Assembly: GCF_034653355.1 (NCBI RefSeq)
Contig: NZ_JAYEER010000004.1
Location: 1,550,001-1,614,000, forward strand
Reading direction: 5' to 3'
Length of the DNA stretch: 64,000 nt
From: Nitrospirillum sp034653355
GTDB lineage: Bacteria; Pseudomonadota; Alphaproteobacteria; Azospirillales; Azospirillaceae
In this document: piece after piece, positions 16,558-26,337 of the stretch
How positions within the stretch are numbered: the stretch's first letter is position 1
How the letters are laid out: each line of letters starts with the position of its first letter
Notes under the pieces: generated by a model
The model's input: only the letters and a program-made list of their open reading frames with translations
Database searches by the model: none
Told to the model about the DNA's origin: nothing
Made by a program: the position numbers and the translations under genes

Positions 16558-17976
16558 ATGCGGTTGCTGATCGTAGGAACGCTGGAAGGCTACATCACGG
16601 CGGCGGGCAAGATCGCGCTCCAGAAGGGCGCGAAGGTCGCCCACACCGACAGCATAGGCGGCGCGCTCAACGCCCTGCGCGGCGGCCAGGGCGCCGACCT
16701 GGTGATGATCGACGTCAAGCTGGACGTCGCCATGCTGATCGAGGCGCTGAAGGCCGAACGCATCACCGTGCCGGTGGTGGCCTGCGGTGTCGCGACCGAC
16801 GCGCAGGCGGCGGTGAAGGCCATCCGCGCCGGCGCCAAGGAATACATCCCCCTGCCCCCGGACGCGCAGCTGATCGCCGCGGTGCTGGAGGCGGTGGCGG
16901 AGGAGAGCCACGCCATCGTCAGCCGCGATCCCTCCATGGGTGGCGTGCTGCGCCTGGCCGACCAGATCGCCCCCAGCGACGCCAGCGTGCTGATCACCGG
17001 CGAGTCCGGCACCGGCAAGGAACTGATGGCCCGCTACATCCACCGCAAGAGCCGCCGGGCCAACGCGGTGTTCGTGTCCGTCAACTGCGCCGCCATCCCG
17101 GAAAACCTGCTGGAATCGGAACTGTTCGGCCATGAGAAGGGCGCCTTCACCGGCGCCGTGGCGCGCCGCGTGGGCAAGTTCGAGGAAGCCAACGGCGGCA
17201 CGCTGCTGCTGGACGAAATCTCGGAGATGGACATCCGCCTTCAGGCCAAGCTGCTGCGCGCCATCCAGGAACGGGAGATCGACCGGGTGGGTGGGACCCA
17301 GCCGGTGAAGGTGGACATCCGCGTGCTGGCCACCAGCAACCGCTTCCTGGAGGAGGAGGTGCGGGCCGGCCGTTTCCGCGAGGACTTGTTCTTCCGCCTG
17401 AACGTGGTGAACCTGGCCCTGCCGCCCCTGCGCGAACGCCCGGCGGACATCGCCATCCTGTCCCAGCACTTCGCCACCAAATATTCCGAGGCCAACGGCC
17501 TGCCGGAACGCAGGGTAAGCCCGGAGGCGCTGGCCATGCTGCAGGCCCATCGCTTCCGCGGCAACGTGCGTGAGCTGGAGAACACCATGCACCGCGCCGT
17601 GCTGCTGTCGCGCGGGACGGAGATCGGCACCGACGCCATCCTGCTGACCGGCGCGGAACCGGCGGCGCCGGCGCAAGGCTACAGCGCGGTGGCCCCGGTG
17701 GCCGCCCGCGCCACCGCCGTCGCCCAACCCCCGACCGCCCCGGCTGGCGAGCCCGGCGCCTCGGGCACCGCCGGCCTGGTGGGGCGCAGCGTGGCGGACG
17801 TGGAGCGCGACCTGATCATCGACACGCTCAGCCATTGCCTGGGCAACCGGACGCATGCCGCCAACATCCTGGGCATCTCCATCCGCACCCTGCGCAACAA
17901 GCTGAAGCAGTACAGCGACGAGGGCGTGGCCGTGCCGCCGCCGGCGGGTGGCGAGCTGGACCGGGCGGCGATGTAA
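16558..17976 (+). CDS. flbD: Sigma-54-dependent flagellar regulator FlbD
   Basis: A 472-residue NtrC-type activator. Residues 1-115 form a receiver-like domain, the AAA+ domain has Walker A GESGTGKE (148-155) and the sigma-54 contact loop GAFTGA (195-200), and a Fis-type helix-turn-helix (NRTHAANILGISIRTLRNKL) lies near the C-terminus. In Caulobacter FlbD activates late flagellar genes from sigma-54 promoters and represses the fliF operon, gated by FliX and basal-body assembly. Its place between motA and flhA makes the assignment firm. A Pro/Ala-rich linker (about 363-405) precedes the DNA-binding end. Here it may also act on the fliF upstream region. Confidence 0.93.
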   Translation: MRLLIVGTLEGYITAAGKIALQKGAKVAHTDSIGGALNALRGGQGADLVMIDVKLDVAMLIEALKAERITVPVVACGVATDAQAAVKAIRAGAKEYIPLPPDAQLIAAVLEAVAEESHAIVSRDPSMGGVLRLADQIAPSDASVLITGESGTGKELMARYIHRKSRRANAVFVSVNCAAIPENLLESELFGHEKGAFTGAVARRVGKFEEANGGTLLLDEISEMDIRLQAKLLRAIQEREIDRVGGTQPVKVDIRVLATSNRFLEEEVRAGRFREDLFFRLNVVNLALPPLRERPADIAILSQHFATKYSEANGLPERRVSPEALAMLQAHRFRGNVRELENTMHRAVLLSRGTEIGTDAILLTGAEPAAPAQGYSAVAPVAARATAVAQPPTAPAGEPGASGTAGLVGRSVADVERDLIIDTLSHCLGNRTHAANILGISIRTLRNKLKQYSDEGVAVPPPAGGELDRAAM

Positions 17977-18018
17977 GGCGAGGGAACGGACACCTGACAG
18001 GCACCGGGAAGAGAGACC

Positions 18019-20169
18019 ATGGCTGACCAGACCGCGGCCTCCGGCGGCAACATGCTGCAGTCCCTGTTCGGCAACGCGCGGACGGCCGGTCCGGCACTGC
18101 TGAAGCGGACGGAGATTCTGTTCGCGCTGGGCATCGTGACCATCCTGGTCATGCTGGTCATCCCGCTGCCCACCTTCCTGCTGGATTTCGGCCTCGCCGT
18201 CTCCTTCACCTTCTCCGTCCTCATCCTGATGACGGTGCTCAGCATCCAGAAGCCGCTGGAGATGAGCTCCTTCCCCACCATCCTGCTGGTGTCCACCATG
18301 TTGCGCCTGGCGCTGAACATGGCGTCCACCCGCCTGATCCTGGGCCACGGACATGAAGGCACCCAGGCCGCCGGCCACGTCATCCAGGCGTTCGGCGGCT
18401 TCATCATGGGCGGCAATTTCATCATCGGCGTGACGGTGTTCGCCATCCTGGTGATGGTGAACTTCACCGTCATCACCAAGGGTTCCGGCCGTATCGCCGA
18501 AGTGGCGGCGCGCTTCACCCTGGACGGCATGCCCGGCAAGCAGATGGCCATCGACGCCGACCTGTCGGCCGGCCTGATCGACGAGGGCGAGGCCAAGAAG
18601 CGCCGGCGCGAACTGGAAGAGGAAAGCCAGTTCTTCGGCGCCATGGACGGCGCGTCCAAGTTCGTGCGCGGCGACGCCGTGGCCGGCATGGTCATCACCT
18701 TCATCAACGTCGTCGTCGGCATGATCATCGGCGTCGGCCAGAAGAACATGTCGTTCCTGAAGGCGGGCGCCACCTACACCCAGCTGACCATCGGCGACGG
18801 CCTGGTCAGCCAGATCCCGGCGCTGATCGTCTCGCTGGCCGCCGGTCTCATGGTGTCGAAGTCGGGCCAGACGGGCTCGGCCGACAAGGCGCTGTTCGGG
18901 CAGCTGAGCTTCTACCCCTCGGCCATGGGCCTCAGCGCCTTCCTGCTGTGCGCCCTGGCCTTGCTGCCGGGCCTGCCCTTCCTGCCCTTCGTCTCGCTGG
19001 CCATCGCCCTGTTCGCCGGCGCCTATTACCTGCCGCGCCTGCGGAAAGCACGGACGGACCAGATGGTGGGGGCGGAGGCGGGCGGCGCGCCCGGTGGCCC
19101 GGCCGGTCCCGGCGGCGCGCCCCTGCCGGCACCGGAGGAGCCCATCTCCTCCGCCCTGGCTATCGACCTCATCCGCCTGGAACTGGGGTACGGCCTGCTG
19201 TCGCTGATCAACACCGACGCCGGCCACCGCCTGACCGACCAGATCAAAGGCCTGCGCCGCCAGCTGGCCAGCGAGATCGGCATCATCATGCCGGCCGTGC
19301 GCATCCAGGACAATCTGCAGCTACCACCCAACAGCTACGTCATCCGCATCAAGGAGATCGAGGCCGGCCGCGGCGACGTGCGCCCCAACATGCTGCTCTG
19401 CATGGACCCGCGTGGCGAGCCCATCCAGCTGCCGGGCGAGGTGACGACGGAGCCGACCTTCGGCCTGCCCGCCATGTGGATCGAGCCGGCCTATCGCGAA
19501 GAGGCGCTGTTCAAGGGCTTCACCGTGGTGGACCCGCCCACCGTGCTGACCACCCACCTGACCGAGGTGGTGCGCGACAACATGGCGGATCTGCTGTCCT
19601 ACGCCGAAACCCAGAAGCTGCTGGATGAGCTGAACAAGGAACAGCAGAAGCTGGTGGCCGACGTCATCCCCGGCCAGATCGGCGTGGGCGCGCTGCAGCG
19701 CGTCCTGCAAAGCCTGCTGGCCGAGCGCATCTCCATCCGCGACCTGCCGGCCATCCTGGAGGGCGTGTCGGAGGCGACGGGCTACACCCGCAACATCACC
19801 CAGATCACGGAGCATGTGCGCGCCCGCCTGTCGCGCCAAATCTCCGACAGCCATACCAACGACCAGGGCTACATCCCCCTCATCACCCTGTCACCGGAGT
19901 GGGAGCAGGCCTTCGCCGAATCCGTCGTGGGCGAAGGCGACGAGCGCAACCTGGCCATGGCGCCGTCGCGCCTGCAGCAATTCATCACCGCCGTGCGCCA
20001 GACCTACGACCGCCACGCCATGATGGGGGAATTGCCGGTGCTGCTGACCAGCCCGGGCATACGGCCCTTCGTCCGTTCCATCATCGAGCGGTTCCGGCCG
20101 GCCACCGCCGTCATGTCGCAGAACGAAATCCATCCCAAGGCCAAGATCAAGACCTTGGGACAAGTGTAA
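18019..20169 (+). CDS. flhA: Flagellar export gate protein FlhA
   Basis: A 716-residue core component of the flagellar type III secretion gate. The N-terminal half carries about eight membrane segments and the FHIPEP signature region (LLVSTMLRLALNMASTRLIL). The cytoplasmic loop includes FTLDGMPGKQMAIDADL, the conserved stretch that handles proton coupling. The C-terminal half is the soluble domain forming the nonameric ring that binds chaperone-substrate complexes. Length is normal. It follows flbD by 42 bases and has a good ribosome-binding region (GGGAAGAGAG). In many alphaproteobacteria fliR and flhB follow; here they do not. Confidence 0.96.
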   Translation: MADQTAASGGNMLQSLFGNARTAGPALLKRTEILFALGIVTILVMLVIPLPTFLLDFGLAVSFTFSVLILMTVLSIQKPLEMSSFPTILLVSTMLRLALNMASTRLILGHGHEGTQAAGHVIQAFGGFIMGGNFIIGVTVFAILVMVNFTVITKGSGRIAEVAARFTLDGMPGKQMAIDADLSAGLIDEGEAKKRRRELEEESQFFGAMDGASKFVRGDAVAGMVITFINVVVGMIIGVGQKNMSFLKAGATYTQLTIGDGLVSQIPALIVSLAAGLMVSKSGQTGSADKALFGQLSFYPSAMGLSAFLLCALALLPGLPFLPFVSLAIALFAGAYYLPRLRKARTDQMVGAEAGGAPGGPAGPGGAPLPAPEEPISSALAIDLIRLELGYGLLSLINTDAGHRLTDQIKGLRRQLASEIGIIMPAVRIQDNLQLPPNSYVIRIKEIEAGRGDVRPNMLLCMDPRGEPIQLPGEVTTEPTFGLPAMWIEPAYREEALFKGFTVVDPPTVLTTHLTEVVRDNMADLLSYAETQKLLDELNKEQQKLVADVIPGQIGVGALQRVLQSLLAERISIRDLPAILEGVSEATGYTRNITQITEHVRARLSRQISDSHTNDQGYIPLITLSPEWEQAFAESVVGEGDERNLAMAPSRLQQFITAVRQTYDRHAMMGELPVLLTSPGIRPFVRSIIERFRPATAVMSQNEIHPKAKIKTLGQV

Positions 20170-20264
20170 GAGCCGCAGGGGCGGCCGGGGGTATAGAAAT
20201 AGCGGGGCGGCGGCAGGACGAAGCGGTCTTCCGCCCGGATGATGTGGGGCGTCACCGAACATGG

Positions 20265-20279
20265 CTAACGCAAAATTAA
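20265..20279 (+). promoter_or_regulatory. CtrA-type box (CTAA-N7-TTAA)
   Basis: CTAA-CGCAAAA-TTAA matches the CtrA full site TTAA-N7-TTAA with one mismatch and exact spacing. It lies 360 bases upstream of flhF, and ctrA itself is in this window. The distance means that a long leader or an additional promoter would be needed. Confidence 0.5.
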
Positions 20280-20437
20280 GCAAGCGCGGTGTAAATGACA
20301 CGGCGGGCCGGAAGCTGCGCCCGCACGCCCTTATCGCTGATGCAACGGTCCGAATAAGATGCCATCCTTGGGTCCTTGACGTATTTGTCCTTTTGACGGC
20401 AGACAAGCCGGGTTAATGCCCGCATACGCGCAAATGA

Positions 20438-20473
20438 CCTGGCGCAGCGCCCATCATGGGGTGCCGCGCCAGG
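20438..20473. promoter_or_regulatory. Nested stem-loop upstream of flhF
   Basis: CCTGGCGC (20438-20445) pairs perfectly with GCGCCAGG (20466-20473), and inside it CCCAT-C-ATGGG forms a second short palindrome. No T-run follows, so it is not a standard terminator. Confidence 0.4.
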
Positions 20474-20638
20474 ATGGCCGAACCGGGAAGCGTTCGGCCG
20501 CTTCGGCGCAGGGTTGAGGTTGGGGTTTCAGATGCCGTGGGCGGCGGGTGCAGCCGCGGCGGTTCCGGTGGCAGGGTCCCGCGGGGGTGGGTCCCTGTGG
20601 GGAGGTGGAGTGGATATGGCCCCTAGGGCAGGACAATC

Positions 20639-21631
20639 ATGCGGCTGAAGTCCTTTCATGCCCCAACCATGGGCGAGGCGATGCGCCTTGTCCGGGAGGT
20701 GCTGGGGGATGACGCCATCATCGTCGCCACCCGCGAGGAAGAGGGCGTCGGCGTCCGGGTGACGGCGGCGGTGGAGGAGTCCATCCCCGTTCCGGGCATG
20801 CCCGCCATCAACGACCGCTATCCCGACCCGCTGGCCCCCGACCCCGCCGACCAGGTGACGGACATCCTGTTCCGCCACGGCCTGCCGGCCGACCTGAACC
20901 AGCGGCTGATGGATAGCATCGCCGATTTCGACGCCAAGGACGCCCAGACCTTGCTGGCCGCCGCCCTGGAGTCCGTCTTCACCTTCCAGCCCCTGCCCGA
21001 GGGCCGCTTCCCCAAGCCCCTGATGCTGGTGGGCCCGCCCGGCGCGGGCAAGACGCTGACGGTGGCCAAGCTGTGCGCCCGCGCGGCCCTGAAGGGGCGG
21101 CCGGTGGGTGTCATCTCCACCGACACGGTGCGTGCCGGCGGCATCGACCAGCTGGCCGCCTTCACCCGCGTGTTGAAGCTGCGGCTGATGACGGTGGAGG
21201 ATCCGTTGGCCCTGGCCGACGCGCTGGATGTGCAGCGGGGGGCGGAGCAGGTGCTGGTCGACAGCGCCGGCCGCAATCCCTACAGCCAGGCCGACCTGAA
21301 CGACCTGCGCGATTTCCTGGTGGCCGCCGACATCGAGCCGGTGCTGGTGCTGCCCGCCGGCTTGGACCCGGTGGAGGCGTCGGAGATGGCCCGCGCCTTC
21401 CGCGCCCTGGGGGCCCGCCGCCTGCTGACCACCCGCCTGGACATGGCCCGGCGGCTGGGCAGCATGCTGACCGCCGCGCACGAGGCCGGCCTGGCCCTGT
21501 GCGACGCCAGCACCAGTCCGCGCGCGGCCGAAGGCCTGACACCCCTCTCACCCACATCGCTCGCCCGCCTGATGATGCCCGGCTCTGAAACCAGCGAACG
21601 CCGCGCCAAGCAAACGGGGACCCACGCATGA
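20639..21631 (+). CDS. flhF: Flagellar placement GTPase FlhF
   Basis: A 330-residue SRP-family GTPase. The N-terminal MRLKSFHAPTMGEAMRLVRE with LGDDAIIVATREE is the conserved FlhF start, followed by a short basic/helical region. The G domain has the P-loop GPPGAGKT at about residues 131-138, STDTVRAGGIDQL (G2/G3 region) and LVDSAGRNP, where DTAGR is usual. FlhF marks the pole where the flagellum is built and recruits FliF. The DSAGR variant is common in alphaproteobacteria. The stop overlaps the flhG start (ATGA), so both are translationally coupled. Confidence 0.92.
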   Translation: MRLKSFHAPTMGEAMRLVREVLGDDAIIVATREEEGVGVRVTAAVEESIPVPGMPAINDRYPDPLAPDPADQVTDILFRHGLPADLNQRLMDSIADFDAKDAQTLLAAALESVFTFQPLPEGRFPKPLMLVGPPGAGKTLTVAKLCARAALKGRPVGVISTDTVRAGGIDQLAAFTRVLKLRLMTVEDPLALADALDVQRGAEQVLVDSAGRNPYSQADLNDLRDFLVAADIEPVLVLPAGLDPVEASEMARAFRALGARRLLTTRLDMARRLGSMLTAAHEAGLALCDASTSPRAAEGLTPLSPTSLARLMMPGSETSERRAKQTGTHA

Positions 21632-22443
21632 ACGACCTTCTTTCCCCGACCGGCGCTCCGGCGGCCCTCGCCACCGCTGACAACGTCATGCCCCTGCGGC
21701 GCCAGAACATCCTGGCCGTGGCCAGCGGCAAGGGCGGCGTGGGCAAGACCTTCTTCTCCGTCACGCTGGCCCACGCGCTGGCGCGCAGCGGCAAGCGTAT
21801 CCTGCTGTTCGACGGCGACCTGGGCCTGGCCAACGTGGACATCCAGCTGGGCCTGATGCCCAAGCGCGACCTGGGCCAGGTGATCGACGGCATGGTGACC
21901 CTGCAGGGGGCGGCCCAGCGCTTCCCTGAAGGCGGGTTCGACATCATCGCCGGCCGCAGCGGCTCCGGCAGCCTGGCCAACCTGCCACCGGCGCGGCTGA
22001 CGCAGTTGCGCACCGAACTGGCGGACGTGGCCAAGAGCTATGACTGGGTGGTGATCGACCTGGGTGCGGGCGTGGACCGTATGGTGCGCACCTTCTCCGG
22101 CCCGGCCGGCACCACCCTGGTGGTGACGACGGACGAGCCCACCTCCATCACCGACGCCTATGCCTTCCTGAAGCTCAGCTACCAGGCCAACCCCATGGCC
22201 GACCTGCGGGTGGTCATCAACATGGCCGACAGCAAGGCGCTGGGCGAGAAGACGTACGAGAAGCTGCTGACCGTCTGTCAGCGCTATCTGAAGATGTCGC
22301 CCAAGCTGGGCGGCATCGTGCGGCGTGACGCCAAGGTGCGTGAGGCCATCCGCAACCAGTCGCCCCTGTTCATGCGCTTCCCCACCTCCGATGCCGCCCA
22401 TGACATCGAGATGGTGGCCAACCGCCTGAACCAAGGGGGCTGA
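21628..22443 (+). CDS. flhG: MinD-like ATPase FlhG (FleN), flagellar number control
   Basis: A 271-residue ATPase of the MinD/ParA family. The deviant Walker A motif SGKGGVGKT, the switch-type FDGDLGLANVDIQLG and DWVVIDLGAGV are all visible. FlhG antagonises FlhF and limits flagellar number; it also feeds FliM/FliN into the C ring. The normal C-terminal membrane helix is represented by HDIEMVANRLNQ. A 20-residue N-terminal extension lacks the DQAxxLR motif that binds FlhF in several species, so coupling could differ; this is inference. It overlaps flhF by four bases. Confidence 0.92.
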   Translation: MNDLLSPTGAPAALATADNVMPLRRQNILAVASGKGGVGKTFFSVTLAHALARSGKRILLFDGDLGLANVDIQLGLMPKRDLGQVIDGMVTLQGAAQRFPEGGFDIIAGRSGSGSLANLPPARLTQLRTELADVAKSYDWVVIDLGAGVDRMVRTFSGPAGTTLVVTTDEPTSITDAYAFLKLSYQANPMADLRVVINMADSKALGEKTYEKLLTVCQRYLKMSPKLGGIVRRDAKVREAIRNQSPLFMRFPTSDAAHDIEMVANRLNQGG

Positions 22444-22526
22444 TCCGGCGTGGCCCCCGGCTGGACGGCGCTGATCGGACTGGGGCCGCCCCCTGAGGAG
22501 CGGAGTGAGGGACGGAGCCTTCGGCC

Positions 22527-25431
22527 ATGAGCGGCGTCCAGACCCCGTCCATCATCACCCAGACGGCCGGTGCCGGGGCCGGCGCGGCCCCCACGGTCCT
22601 GGGCCAGGTGACGGTGACCCAACTGCCGGACAAGCTGACCGGCCTGGCCCGGGCCCTGGCCATCAGCGGCATGGTCACGGAGCAGCAGGGCGACCAGGCC
22701 ACCCTGCGCACCGCCGCCGGCGACGTGCAGGTCCGCACCGAAACATCCCTGCCCACCGACCGCCCCGTCACCCTGCAAATCCCGGCGCAGACCACAGGCG
22801 CCGCCCTGACCGCCACCGTGGTGGCGCAGGCGGCGACGCAAGCCGCGGCCCAGGCCGGCGGCGGTGGCCAAGCCGCTTCGGCGACGCAGACCCCGCCGGC
22901 GCTCCTCCCCCAGGTCCTCAACCCCGCCGCCAGCCTGCCGGCCCTGCAGGTGGGCACCACCCTGGCCGCCGTCCTGCTGAACCCCGCGCCCGCCGCCAAT
23001 ACCGGTACGCCCGGGCCTGACACCCCGGCGCCGGTGTCCGACATCAACCAGGGCCAGGGGCTGGGCCTGATCGTCGGCGCCCGGGGCGACACCGGCGACC
23101 AGCCCGACCTGACGGACGATTCCCCGCAGCAACCGCCCAGCCAGCCGGCGCTCACCCCATCATCCTCCACTTCCGCCACCGCCCCGGCCAGCGGCGGCAC
23201 CGCCCCACCGCAGGCGCCTCCCTCGGACACCGGTGCCGGTGACGCGACCACAACCGGCACCGGTCAGCCGTCATCCGCCCCCCCACCCTGGACGCGCCCG
23301 CCACCAGCGACGGCAAAGCCCCCTCGGTGCCCACGGGCGCGCCCACTCCCGCGCCGGCCACCGGCTCGCTGGCGGAACCGCCGTTCGCGCAGACATCGAT
23401 CGGCACGCCGGGCGCCGGCGCCTATCCGCCCTCGCTGGCCGACTTGTTGCCCGACATCGCACCACCGCCTTCCTCGGCACCCCAGGCACCGCCACTCGCC
23501 GGCGCCGGCGCCGGCGCCGGCGCACCAGCCCCGACACCTGATGCCCGGCCGTCACCAGGCCCATCCTCAGCCCAGCCCGCCCTGACGACGGCCACCGCGC
23601 CGGCAACGGCGGACACCGCCGCGCCAAGCGGCAACCCACCCCCCACGCCGGCCGCCGGGGCGCCCCCCTTCCCACACCGTCGCCACAGCCCGCCACGCCG
23701 GTGGCCGCCCAACCGGCGGCGTCTCCGCCGCTCAGCCGTGCCGCCACCCTGCTGGCGACCTTGAGCGTGCCGGAATTCCTGCCCGACCTGGGGACGTCCA
23801 AGGCATCGCCCACCCAATCCGGTGGTCCGGCACCGCGATCCGGCACCGCTCCATCCCCCAGCGCCGTGCCCCCGGTGGCGGACGAGGCGCCCTTCGTCAG
23901 CGGCGGCCTGTTCCTGAGCGCGACGCGGCCTGGTTTCGTGCGCACCGGCTTGCCCTCCGGCACCGCCGGCCCCTTTTCGCCCCTGCCCGCCGGCATGCTG
24001 ACGCAAGGTCAGCCAGCCACGACACCAGCGGAGGCGCCCACCCCAAGCACCCCCGCACTCCAAACCACGGTCACCCAGACCGTGGCCCCCCAAGCCGCCC
24101 CCGTCGCGGCGGCCCCCCTCGCCAGCCTCCTGGCCCAAACCACGACGGCACCCACTGGGCAACCGCAGGCGCCACGGCCGCCGGCCGGCGCCCCAGCCCC
24201 GGTCCTGGCCGTACCGGCCGGCCAGGCCGGACCGTCGGCGGCCATGGGCGGGGGCGTCCCGGCCTCGCCCTTGGGCGCGCCATCGCAGCCCATAGGCATG
24301 GCGCCCGCCGCGCCCCTGTTGCCCGGCGCCCTGACGCCGCAGGCCGCGGCGGCGCCCGGCACCCCGGCGGCGGCCGGCGCCTACGCGTCGCCCCTGCACA
24401 CCCCCGCCGGCCCCAGCCCGGGGCAGACGCTCAGCTTCACCCTGCTGTCCGTGCAGCGGCCGGGCATGGCCGTGGAAACCGCCGCCGACGCCGAGCCTGG
24501 CATCCTGCCGCCCGAGGACCCGGCGGCCCCCTCGCCTTCCGCCAGCCCGACGCGGCCCGGCGCCCTGCCGCCCCTCACCGGCACGGTGGTCGGGCTGACC
24601 CGTGCCGGCCAGCCGGTGGTGGAGACGCCCCGCGGCACCTTCCTGCTGCAGGCCCGCACCGATCTGCCCGTGGGCACCAAGGTACACCTGGCCCCCGCCG
24701 CCGCCCCGGCGCCGGAACTGGACACCGCGCCGCCACCCATCGACCCGGCGCGGGGCCGCGACTGGCCGGCCCTGCGCGAGGCGCTGTCGGTCATCGCCGC
24801 CAGCGACCCGGCCCTGGCGCACCAGTTGATCAACAGCGTCCTGCCCCGCCCCACGCCACAGCTGACCAAGACCCTGGTGATCTTCCTGGCGGCCCTGCGC
24901 GGCGGCGACGCCAGCGGCTGGCTGGGGTCGGAGGCCATGTCGACGCTGAGCAAGGCGGGGCGCGGCCGCCTGTCCGCCCGCCTGTCGGATGATTTCAACA
25001 GCATCGCCACCCAGGCGGCGGAACCCAACAAGGACGGCTGGCGCACCTACGCCGTGCCCTTCGGCGATGAGGTCGGCCGCCTCCAGGTGCACGTCCGCGC
25101 CATCAACGAGGAAGAGGGCGAGGAGGAGGGAGGCCCCGCCCGCGCGGCCCGTAACCGCCCGCTGCGCCGCTTCCTGATCGACCTGCAGCTGTCGCAGCTG
25201 GGCCCCATGCAGCTGGATGGCCTGATCTGGACGGGCCGCTTCGATCTGGTGATCCGCACCCGCCAACTGCTGCCCGGCAGCCTTACGCGGGAACTGCACG
25301 GCATCTACAGCAACAGCCTGGCGGCCGTGGGCTACAGCGGCGGGCTAGCCTTCCAGACCGGCGCCCATGGCTGGATCGATCACGCCGCCAACACGGCCGG
25401 TGGCGGCGTGGTCTCCGCCACGCGTATTTAG
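22527..25431 (+). pseudogene. Large Pro/Ala-rich FliK-like protein, two single-base frameshifts
   Basis: Three consecutive frames join into one product of about 968 residues. Frame changes lie at a run of seven C (23278-23284) and a run of six C (23663-23668), each equivalent to one missing base. The first 250 residues and the middle are Ala/Pro/Thr/Gly-rich and disordered. A folded C-terminal part follows, with GTFLLQARTDLPVGTKV and a final domain (FLIDLQLSQLGPMQLDGLI...RFDLVIRTRQ) that recalls the FliK/Flg_hook C-terminal fold. FliK measures hook length and switches export specificity. The link to FliK rests on that fold and the flagellar setting. It follows flhG with a GAGGAGCGGAG region upstream. 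Confidence 0.65.
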
Positions 25432-25506
25432 CGCCCCCTTGTTTCAATCTCCCCGCCGTCCCACCTTGGTTAACGCCCTCGGACGTGAACAAGCGGGACC
25501 TGCCCC

Positions 25507-26334
25507 ATGGACAACCAGCCCACCCTCACCCTGAACGACGGCCGCGCCATGCCCCAGCTGGGCCTGGGCGTCTGGCAGACCCCGGACAGCCAAGCCGCCC
25601 CCGTGGTGGGTGCCGCGCTGGAGGCCGGGTACCGGCTGGTGGACACCGCCGCCATCTACGGCAATGAGGCCGGCGTGGGCCGGGGCCTGCGCGGCACCGG
25701 CATCACCGCCCGCAGCCTATTCGTGACCACCAAGCTATGGAACGACAGCCACGGCACGGAGGCGCCGGTGGCGGCGCTGGACCAAAGCCTGTCGCGGCTG
25801 GGCCTGCCCGCCGTGGACCTCTATCTCATCCACTGGCCGACGCCGGCCCGCGCCCGCTATCTGGAAACGTGGCGGGCGCTGATCGCCCTGCGGGAAATGG
25901 GCAAGGCCCGCTCCATCGGCGTATCCAACTTCACCGCCCCGCAGCTGGCCCAGTTGATCGAGGAAACGGGCGTGATGCCGGCCGTGAACCAGGTCGAACT
26001 GCATCCCCGGTTCCAGCAGCGTGAGCTGCGCGCCTTCCATGAGGAACACGGCATCGTCACCCAGTCGTGGAGCCCGTTGGGCCAGGGCAAGCTGCTGGAT
26101 CACCCGGTGCTGGTGGAGATGGCGCGCAAGCATGAACGGACGGTGGCGCAGATCATCATCCGCTGGCACCTGGACCTGGGCCTGGGTGTCATCCCCAAGT
26201 CCGCCACCCCCCACCGCATCCGCGAGAACATCGCCGTCTTCGACTTCCGCCTGGATGAGGCGGACAAGGCCCGCATCGCCGGCCTGGACGACCCGCGCGG
26301 CCGCCTGGGCCCGCACCCCGATGATTTCAACTGA
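25507..26334 (+). CDS. Aldo/keto reductase (2,5-diketo-gluconate reductase type)
   Basis: A 275-residue NADPH-dependent oxidoreductase of the AKR superfamily, (beta/alpha)8 fold. The catalytic tetrad is complete: Asp46 and Tyr51 in GYRLVDTAAIYGNE, Lys76 in VTTKLW and His109 in LYLIHWPTP. The C-terminal cofactor loop PKSATPHRIREN is also intact. Closest in type to DkgA/DkgB and YeaE-like enzymes that reduce diketogluconate or methylglyoxal; the substrate cannot be fixed from sequence. It stands alone between the FliK-like gene and the convergent fliJ operon and ends four bases before the latter's last gene. Confidence 0.93.
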   Translation: MDNQPTLTLNDGRAMPQLGLGVWQTPDSQAAPVVGAALEAGYRLVDTAAIYGNEAGVGRGLRGTGITARSLFVTTKLWNDSHGTEAPVAALDQSLSRLGLPAVDLYLIHWPTPARARYLETWRALIALREMGKARSIGVSNFTAPQLAQLIEETGVMPAVNQVELHPRFQQRELRAFHEEHGIVTQSWSPLGQGKLLDHPVLVEMARKHERTVAQIIIRWHLDLGLGVIPKSATPHRIRENIAVFDFRLDEADKARIAGLDDPRGRLGPHPDDFN

Positions 26335-26337
26335 AAG

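Larger units (their letters stand above)
20170..20638. other. 469-bp gene-free region before flhF
   Basis: No convincing coding frame is present. It contains a CtrA-type box at 20265-20279, a strong stem-loop at 20438-20473 and a G-rich stretch near the flhF start. It probably carries the promoter for flhF-flhG. Confidence 0.6.

Noticed and set aside
16393..19227. 944-codon open frame on the minus strand
   Set aside because: It runs antisense across motA, flbD and flhA, has low-complexity Gly/Gln/His/Asp-rich composition and matches no family. It is a typical GC-rich shadow frame.
23278..23284. Programmed ribosomal frameshifting in the FliK-like gene
   Set aside because: The site is a plain run of seven C without a slippery heptamer or a stimulating structure that could be identified, and a second break of the same type follows 380 bases later. 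Sequence error is simpler.
23422..25299. 625-codon open frame on the minus strand
   Set aside because: It is antisense to the FliK-like gene; repetitive Gly/Arg composition and no homology signal.
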